Assembly: GCA_937944035.1 (NCBI GenBank)
Contig: CALDZQ010000384.1
Coordinates: 1-10,388, forward strand
DNA: 10,388 nt
Origin: an uncultured Neomegalonema sp.
GTDB taxonomy: Bacteria; Pseudomonadota; Alphaproteobacteria; Rhodobacterales; Rhodobacteraceae
Direction of reading: 5' to 3'
The notes beneath the pieces are model-generated. The model saw nothing but the letters and a program-made list of their open reading frames with translations, was not told the DNA's origin and ran no database searches. This document shows, one piece after another, positions 6,199 to 10,388 of this stretch (within the stretch, counting starts at the first letter, position 1; every line of letters begins with the position of its first letter). A program made the position numbers and the translations under genes.

Positions 6199-7761
6199 TC
6201 AATCAAACCACGCGCTCCATCCGTCCTCGTAAAGCTGTGGCAACGGTTGGTCGAATAGCGTGCTGGGCGGCATATCGAGACGCGCGATGTCGCTGGCAAA
6301 ATCAAACATCCGCGCCTCGCTGGTCGGATCGAGAAAGCGCAACCCCTCGGGCAAATCCCGCAGCGGACCGGCCCGCAACCGTCCGCCCGCCAGCACAAAA
6401 CCCCACTCGCCAAAGCTGGGGATATAGGCGTGATAGGGACGGATCGTCAGGGTCTGATCGGGCGCCAGCGGCACAGAAGTCGCTTCCAGCGTCGCCGCTA
6501 TCGTCCAATAGGCTTTGCGCGCGTAAAGCGGTGAGGTCGCTTGGGTGATGACAACACCGTCCGCACTCATCCGGCGCATAAGGTCGGTGTAGAATGCCCG
6601 CGTATACAGCTTTGAAATCGCGAGGTCTTTCGGGTCCGGCAGGTCAAGGATCGCCACATCGAACACCGCGTCGCCGTCCTTCAGAAACGCCCAGGCGTCA
6701 CCGTTGACGATCTCGACACGCGGGTCCGACAACGCGCCATCGTTCAGCGCGGCCAAGCCCGGTTGATCCCGGAAAAGTCCCGTTACAACCGCATCAATAT
6801 CCACCAGCGTCACCCGCTTCACGGACGGATAGCGCAGCACTTCCCGCACCGCCATCCCGTCGCCACCGCCGAAGATCACGACATGATCCAGACGCGGCGC
6901 GCGGATCATCGCCGGATGCACCAGCGCCTCGTGATAGCGGTACTCGTCCAACGTATCGAACTGTACCGAGCCGTTGAGAAACAGCTGATACCGCGCCCCG
7001 TCCCGCGTCACCACCACACGCTGATAGGGCGTGTCTTGCGCCAGGATAATCTCGTTCGCGTACAGCCGCCGCTCCATCCCGCCGATCGCGCTTTCGCTGG
7101 ACAGCGCACCGATGCCCAGCGCCACGAATCCGGCCGCGCAAGCAAGCCGCAAGCGCCATCCGCACTGCGCGCGAAACACCCACAACGCCAGCGCCGCCAC
7201 CACCATATTGAGTGACCCGAAAAGCAATCCCGCGCCCATCAGGCCCAACTGCGGCACAAGGATCAACGGAAACAACAGCGCCGCCGCCAACGCGCCGATG
7301 TAATCAGCGGTCAGCACATTCGACACGGTGGTTTTCAGCGCGCCCTGCCCCGCTAATATCCGCAACACCAACGGAATTTCGAGGCCCACCAACGTGCCCG
7401 TCGCCACCGTCACCAACAGCAAAAACGCGGTGTAATTCTCGATCACCGCGAATGCGGCGAACAGGATCATCGCCGAAAAACCGCCGATAAGGCCAAGCCC
7501 GATCTGCGCCGCAACAAAGCTGCGTTCGGGGTTGCGCACGTATCGCGACAGAAACGCGCCGATGCCCATCGCGCTCATAAAAAGGCCGATGACGAGCGAG
7601 AAATGATAGACACTGTCACCCAGCAGATAGCTGGACAGCGCCCCGGCGATCAGCTCGTAAACCAACCCGCAGATCGCCAACACGAAGGTCGCGCCCAGCA
7701 GCAACAGTTCGACGTGGCGGTTTTCAGTACCGCGCTCATTTGGCGAAGGAGTGTCCCCCAC
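6199..7761 (-). CDS. speE: Membrane-bound spermidine synthase-like polyamine aminopropyltransferase
   Basis: This protein is predicted to transfer the aminopropyl group of decarboxylated S-adenosylmethionine to a polyamine, at the inner membrane. The first ~220 of 520 residues form about seven helices (18-40, 45-70, 82-106, 110-130, 148-171, 172-196, 203-221). The rest is a spermidine synthase fold: TPYQRVVV (244-251), DEYRYHEALVHP (272-283), the nucleotide loop GGGDG (298-302), VDID (320-323) and DLPDP (373-377), which keeps both aspartates of the DxxDP motif. The IGP that follows this motif in soluble SpeE is replaced by KDLAISKLY. Start codon is GTG, two bases after the DUF350 stop; a later internal start is possible. 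The exact amine substrate is not shown. No speD is visible in the window. Confidence 0.88.
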   Translation of the reverse strand: MGDTPSPNERGTENRHVELLLLGATFVLAICGLVYELIAGALSSYLLGDSVYHFSLVIGLFMSAMGIGAFLSRYVRNPERSFVAAQIGLGLIGGFSAMILFAAFAVIENYTAFLLLVTVATGTLVGLEIPLVLRILAGQGALKTTVSNVLTADYIGALAAALLFPLILVPQLGLMGAGLLFGSLNMVVAALALWVFRAQCGWRLRLACAAGFVALGIGALSSESAIGGMERRLYANEIILAQDTPYQRVVVTRDGARYQLFLNGSVQFDTLDEYRYHEALVHPAMIRAPRLDHVVIFGGGDGMAVREVLRYPSVKRVTLVDIDAVVTGLFRDQPGLAALNDGALSDPRVEIVNGDAWAFLKDGDAVFDVAILDLPDPKDLAISKLYTRAFYTDLMRRMSADGVVITQATSPLYARKAYWTIAATLEATSVPLAPDQTLTIRPYHAYIPSFGEWGFVLAGGRLRAGPLRDLPEGLRFLDPTSEARMFDFASDIARLDMPPSTLFDQPLPQLYEDGWSAWFD

Positions 7762-7763
7762 CC

Positions 7764-7988
7764 CTAGCTGTTAATCACATTGGCGATCAGAATCGACAGC
7801 GAGATCATCACCGACCCCATCACGATAGCGACCGCCGTGTTCGCCTTGCCCGACAGCTCCTCGTGCAGCGAAAAGGGGGTCAGGGCGTCGATGATGATAT
7901 AGCTGATGACCATCAGGCCCAAGCCCAGGAACGCGTAGAATATGGTGGCAATAACCTCTGGCGCGTTGATTCCGGCGAGCATTTCCAT
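7764..7988 (-). CDS. DUF350 (YjfL-like) small membrane protein
   Basis: This 74-residue inner-membrane protein of unknown function holds one DUF350 unit. Two helices lie at about 11-34 (EVIATIFYAFLGLGLMVISY) and 50-72, joined by the conserved DALTPFSLHEELSGKANTA loop with acidic residues. The family's larger members carry repeated units, and E. coli YjfL is a relative encoded beside a PspA homologue (YjfJ) and an ATP-grasp glutathionylspermidine synthase-like protein (YjfC). AGGAAA lies eight to nine bases before the ATG. An ATG two codons later is a possible alternative start. Its stop is two bases before the GTG of speE, so the two are almost certainly co-translated. Context suggests a membrane partner of the polyamine enzyme; this is inference. 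Confidence 0.9.
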   Translation of the reverse strand: MEMLAGINAPEVIATIFYAFLGLGLMVISYIIIDALTPFSLHEELSGKANTAVAIVMGSVMISLSILIANVINS

Positions 7989-8006
7989 GTCGGATTTCCT
8001 TTCTGT

Positions 8007-8020
8007 CTCAATTTTTTGAG
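8007..8020. repeat. Short A/T-loop hairpin between the small peptide gene and DUF350
   Basis: CTCAA and TTGAG (8007-8011 and 8016-8020) flank a four-base T loop (A loop in the transcript). The five-pair stem lies five bases after the peptide stop and before the DUF350 ribosome site. It is too weak to be a confident terminator and may only modulate translation or be chance. Confidence 0.25.
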
Positions 8021-8024
8021 GCGG

Positions 8025-8177
8025 TTACTTCACACCGCCGATATAGCCGACCCGTCCGCCGCTGCCGGACCGGATTGATTTTGCGATGGCCGATGTCTCG
8101 CCGCCGATGCCGTAAACGCTGGCATAGGTCGCGCCACCCGTCATCATCGTGAAAACCACCAGGAAGACTCTAGTCAT
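8025..8177 (-). CDS. Small exported-looking glycine-rich peptide, 50 residues, coupled to DUF4178
   Basis: I do not recognise this family. The reading frame gives MTRVFLVVFTMMTGGATYAS, then a glycine- and serine-rich tail ending GRVGYIGGVK and TAA at 8025-8027. The first ~19 residues resemble a signal peptide (basic R3, hydrophobic core, small residues before a possible cut after TYA), leaving about 31 residues; there is no lipobox cysteine. GGAGG at 8186-8190 lies eight bases before the ATG at 8177, and the ATG overlaps the DUF4178 stop. An ATG at 8180 adds one Met. The strong ribosome site, overlap and snug fit between DUF4178 and DUF350 support a real gene and argue against an untranslated gap. 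Its role is unknown, perhaps an envelope partner of the cassette. Confidence 0.68.
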   Translation of the reverse strand: MTRVFLVVFTMMTGGATYASVYGIGGETSAIAKSIRSGSGGRVGYIGGVK

Positions 8178-9441
8178 CATCGTCGCCTCCGTCTTCGCCC
8201 CAGCGCTTTGCCTCGAACTGCCGCTGGCGCAACCCCAGGCTCGCGGCGAGGGCGAGGCTGAGAATGAACATCCACACCATGTATCGCACCAGCATCACTT
8301 TTTCACGGACGATGATGCGCATCGGGCGGTTGTCAGAGCCTTTTTCAACACCCTCAACAGTGATGCGATAGGCGCCGGTTACGGGTGGTTTAAAGCGGAA
8401 GACGGCCTCGTTGGACCCTTCCGTCCAAGCGCCGTCACTGTCACGGCCGTAATAGTACTCGACCCCGCCATCGAATTCAGCGATCGTCTCGTCGCTGTCC
8501 ACATTGGTCAGGCTCATATCGTACCACGCCCACGAGTTCGATACGTTGGTGTTGATCTTGATCGAGACAAGCCGGTTGGTTGCCGTCACCGGAAAAGCCA
8601 GCGAGCCACCCGACGCCGGATTTTGAATCGTACCCTCCGCGATCGTTTTGCCCCCGCCGAATACCAGCAAACCCAGAGCAATGGCAGCGGTGATCGGGAC
8701 GAAAATTTTTGCTGCGCGGCTCAAGCCTGTATGGAACGCCCCCGGCTCGAACGGCTGAATAGCATGAACGCCGAAGGGTTTGGTCCAACTGTCCTGCACG
8801 CCGAAACTGGCCAGCGTCGCCTGTTGATCGAGATAGCTCGACATCTCGAACTCCGTCTCGTTCTCGCCCATCGCCACGGCATAGCCATAGGGCGGATCAA
8901 TCGCTTCCATAACCCGCGTCTGATCGCCGGGCTTTGGAATCCATGTCAGTTCACCCTCGATGTAATTGATCCGCGCGTTGTATTGCTCGAACATTTTAAA
9001 TGTCCGGCCCGCAGCGCTGAAGGTGGATTTCGGCATAAACTGACTGTTCGGAGCAAGGTTCGGCATCTCGCGGGTTTTGCGTGAATGGGTCAGGTGGCCG
9101 TCATTCCACGTCAGCCAACTATACCCGTGGGTCGGGCTGTAGAGTTGATAGTTGGTCCAAGGATAGTTCTCGCCCCAAATGCGCGCTGCCACGCCGACAA
9201 TACCGACAATCGTGTGCGGCACACCCAGAACTTCGCCCTCCATGCCCAACGTGAACGGGCCGTATGGACGCTCCATATGCTTATATCGGGCGAGGATTTT
9301 GTAATCATCGTGCCTGTCCATAACCGAGCCGCAATAACTGCACACCAGCGCCTTGGCCCGATGTCCGGCGAGGGCCGGCAAGGCAGACCCGCAATTCGTG
9401 CAGTTTATCGCAGCGAGGCGTTGGTTTGGCGTCTCACTCAT
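8170..9441 (-). CDS. Zinc-ribbon DUF4178 protein with two membrane segments and an extracytoplasmic domain
   Basis: This 423-residue protein of unknown function starts with a zinc ribbon (C14/C17 in NCTNCGS and C34/C37 in VCSYCGS). A DUF4178-type beta-rich region follows, marked by NYQLYSPTHGYSWLTWNDGHLTHS (about 97-120). Helices lie at about 244-262 and 385-404. The ~120 residues between them are beta-rich with TGAYRITVEGVE, a segment like those in exported beta-sandwich domains, and would face the periplasm. The C-terminal tail is acidic (EDGGDDDD). A TTG at 9453 is in frame, but the ATG at 9441 (MSETPNQ) is the better start even though its ribosome site is weak. Its last codons carry the ribosome site and start of the 50-residue gene. 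Confidence 0.87.
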   Translation of the reverse strand: MSETPNQRLAAINCTNCGSALPALAGHRAKALVCSYCGSVMDRHDDYKILARYKHMERPYGPFTLGMEGEVLGVPHTIVGIVGVAARIWGENYPWTNYQLYSPTHGYSWLTWNDGHLTHSRKTREMPNLAPNSQFMPKSTFSAAGRTFKMFEQYNARINYIEGELTWIPKPGDQTRVMEAIDPPYGYAVAMGENETEFEMSSYLDQQATLASFGVQDSWTKPFGVHAIQPFEPGAFHTGLSRAAKIFVPITAAIALGLLVFGGGKTIAEGTIQNPASGGSLAFPVTATNRLVSIKINTNVSNSWAWYDMSLTNVDSDETIAEFDGGVEYYYGRDSDGAWTEGSNEAVFRFKPPVTGAYRITVEGVEKGSDNRPMRIIVREKVMLVRYMVWMFILSLALAASLGLRQRQFEAKRWGEDGGDDDD

Positions 9442-9452
9442 GCTTCGGCACA

Positions 9453-9482
9453 ATGTAAAGTGAAGACCTGTCCCGAACGCAA
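9453..9482 (-). promoter_or_regulatory. Possible internal promoter before the large DUF4178 gene
   Basis: On the minus strand TTGCGT (9482 to 9477) and TTACAT (9458 to 9453) are spaced 18 bases apart, with the latter about a turn upstream of the ATG at 9441. The match is weak and the leader would be very short. The 162-base gap after the first DUF4178 gene leaves room for a separate promoter. Confidence 0.2.
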
Positions 9483-9554
9483 TGCGACATGAAATGCCGC
9501 TTTGCAGATGCGGGACCTGTTGGCTTTGTCCTGCAATCTAGCAACTCGAACAGA

Positions 9555-9573
9555 CCCCGGATCAAGTCCGGGG
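9555..9573. repeat. Alphaproteobacterial palindromic repeat (CCCCGGA-TCAAG-TCCGGGG)
   Basis: A perfect 7-bp stem (9555-9561 with 9567-9573) closes on TCAAG. I recognise the ACCCCGGATCAAGTCCGGGG core as a dispersed intergenic repeat found in many copies in alphaproteobacteria; one translation frame gives the telltale peptide PDLIRG. On the coding (minus) strand no T-run follows, so it is not a classical terminator, although it could stabilise or attenuate the transcript between the two DUF4178 genes. Confidence 0.75.
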
Positions 9574-9603
9574 CAGGGAATAATTGGTATACACCCACCA
9601 TAC

Positions 9604-10227
9604 TCATGCGGCCACGTTTGCGCTGCGGATCAGGTAGGGGTCGACCCACAGCCCTTCACTGGCCTGAAATTCACCGTCGCTATACTCCAGCGTCACCAGC
9701 CGCGCGTGTTCGCCCGACAAATGCCAGTAGCGATAGGTTTGCCCGATCTCAATCGGCTCAGGAAACTCCCCGCGCAGCGCCTTGCAGGTCGCGGTGTCGG
9801 CCTCGGTGATGCGGAACCGCTCATTGTCCAAAATAACGCTGCTGCCGAGGGTCAGGGCGTGGGGGTTGAAGGTCACGGTAATCGGGTAGGGCCGCTCGAT
9901 CGCGATTTCGCCCTCATCGACACTGACCCACACACCGTGCCCATCACCGCCAATGGCCCAAAATTCGTCCCACCAGCCGTTTGCATAGGCAAAGCGCGCT
10001 TGCCCGACGGGCAGATACCGCGCGTCCTTATAAACAATTTCACGCCCCAGCACAAACAGCGACGGCTCCTCCGCCATCACGCCTTTCTCGCCGACTTTGC
10101 GCACAGCGTCATCGTCCAACAGCACCGTCGATTCGCAGTATTCGCAGGCGACCATCTTTGAATGGCGCAGTTTGCATGACAATCCCGCGCCGCAGTTGGG
10201 GCAGTTGAAGCCTTCATTAAAACCCAT
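9604..10227 (-). CDS. Soluble zinc-ribbon DUF4178 protein
   Basis: This 207-residue protein of unknown function has no membrane segment. It begins with a zinc ribbon (C9/C12 in NCPNCGAG and C28/C31 in ACEYCES), followed by a DUF4178 region. The segments VLGREIVYKDARYLPVGQARFAYANG and a W-rich stretch (GWWDEFWAIGGDGHGVWVSVDEG) lead it, and a second beta-rich half carries LTLGSSVILDNERFRITEADTATC. The frame is open upstream to the window edge. The ATG at 10227 (MGFNEGF) is chosen because AAGGGTGG lies just upstream and the zinc ribbon starts at once; the ATG at 10242 is an alternative. It is a paralogue in architecture of the larger DUF4178 gene downstream, from which it is separated by 162 bases holding a repeat. 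Confidence 0.82.
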   Translation of the reverse strand: MGFNEGFNCPNCGAGLSCKLRHSKMVACEYCESTVLLDDDAVRKVGEKGVMAEEPSLFVLGREIVYKDARYLPVGQARFAYANGWWDEFWAIGGDGHGVWVSVDEGEIAIERPYPITVTFNPHALTLGSSVILDNERFRITEADTATCKALRGEFPEPIEIGQTYRYWHLSGEHARLVTLEYSDGEFQASEGLWVDPYLIRSANVAA

Positions 10228-10388
10228 CTTGCCACCCTTCATCCGCGCGCGCCCGTTCCGTACAATGTCGGTATCAGGGATGCCCCGTTCAAGGCAAACC
10301 CCGCGCGTTCGAGTTTTCACTGGCAAGGCCATTGATTTGATGCTCAGGTCACGGGCGTATTTCGCACCCGCCCCGCACCGCGCCGCAT
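10228..10388 (-). other. Window-edge stretch upstream of the soluble DUF4178 gene, unassigned
   Basis: Read on the minus strand, one frame stays open from the edge into the DUF4178 start (ending TRGVCLERGIPDTDIVRNGRARMKGGK). The other two frames stop within ~45 bases of the edge (ending NTPVT and GCEIRP). The stretch could be leader sequence or hold the last codons of an upstream gene. Nothing here matches a family I know. Related cassettes often carry a speD gene, but no SpeD motif is visible. Confidence 0.4.

Noticed and set aside
8149..9084. 311-residue plus-strand ORF opposite the large DUF4178 gene
   Set aside because: It is an antisense shadow with basic, histidine-rich composition and no domain; the minus-strand DUF4178 protein explains the open frame.
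9434..9649. 71-residue minus-strand ORF between the DUF4178 genes
   Set aside because: It translates the palindromic repeat (FPAPDLIRG) and overlaps both flanking genes, so it is not a credible gene.
9502..10161. 219-residue plus-strand ORF opposite the soluble DUF4178 gene
   Set aside because: Antisense shadow; the opposite frame holds a zinc ribbon and DUF4178 features.

Overview
The window looks like chromosomal DNA of an alphaproteobacterium, probably near the Rhodobacterales. It is GC-rich and gene-dense. It carries a GTTC-N7-GTTC LexA box, the type used in alphaproteobacteria such as Rhodobacter and the rhizobia. It also has a Bmt-type betaine--homocysteine methyltransferase and two palindromic intergenic repeats of kinds common in alphaproteobacteria. 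No rRNA, tRNA, transposase, phage gene or CRISPR array was seen.

Layout. (1) Positions 1-2961, + strand: a tripartite tricarboxylate transporter operon, tctC (5' end outside the window), tctB, tctA, with a 12-bp palindrome between tctC and tctB. (2) 2967-3986, - strand: a zinc-dependent homocysteine methyltransferase (bmt), convergent with tctA across 5 bases. (3) 4124-6195, + strand: a two-gene operon of a radical SAM protein with a C-terminal helix-hairpin-helix (TIGR03916 type) and a DUF4130/TIGR03915 protein, overlapping by one base. A LexA box and a consensus -35 hexamer lie directly upstream. The UdgX uracil-DNA-binding domain usually linked to this pair is not present. (4) 10227-6199, - strand: a cassette of two zinc-ribbon DUF4178 proteins (one soluble, one with two membrane segments), an unlisted 50-residue exported-looking peptide, a DUF350 membrane protein and a seven-helix membrane-bound spermidine-synthase-like enzyme.

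Two regions deserve attention. The radical SAM/DUF4130 pair looks like a DNA-damage-inducible nucleic-acid repair or modification system of unknown chemistry, and the LexA box ties it to the SOS response by sequence. The DUF4178-peptide-DUF350-SpeE cassette looks like a membrane-located polyamine or polyamine-like system. Its small peptide gene is translationally coupled to DUF4178 and would be missed by ordinary ORF length cut-offs. Both convergent junctions (tctA/bmt and DUF4130/speE) leave only 3-5 bases between stop codons, so transcripts probably end inside the opposing genes.
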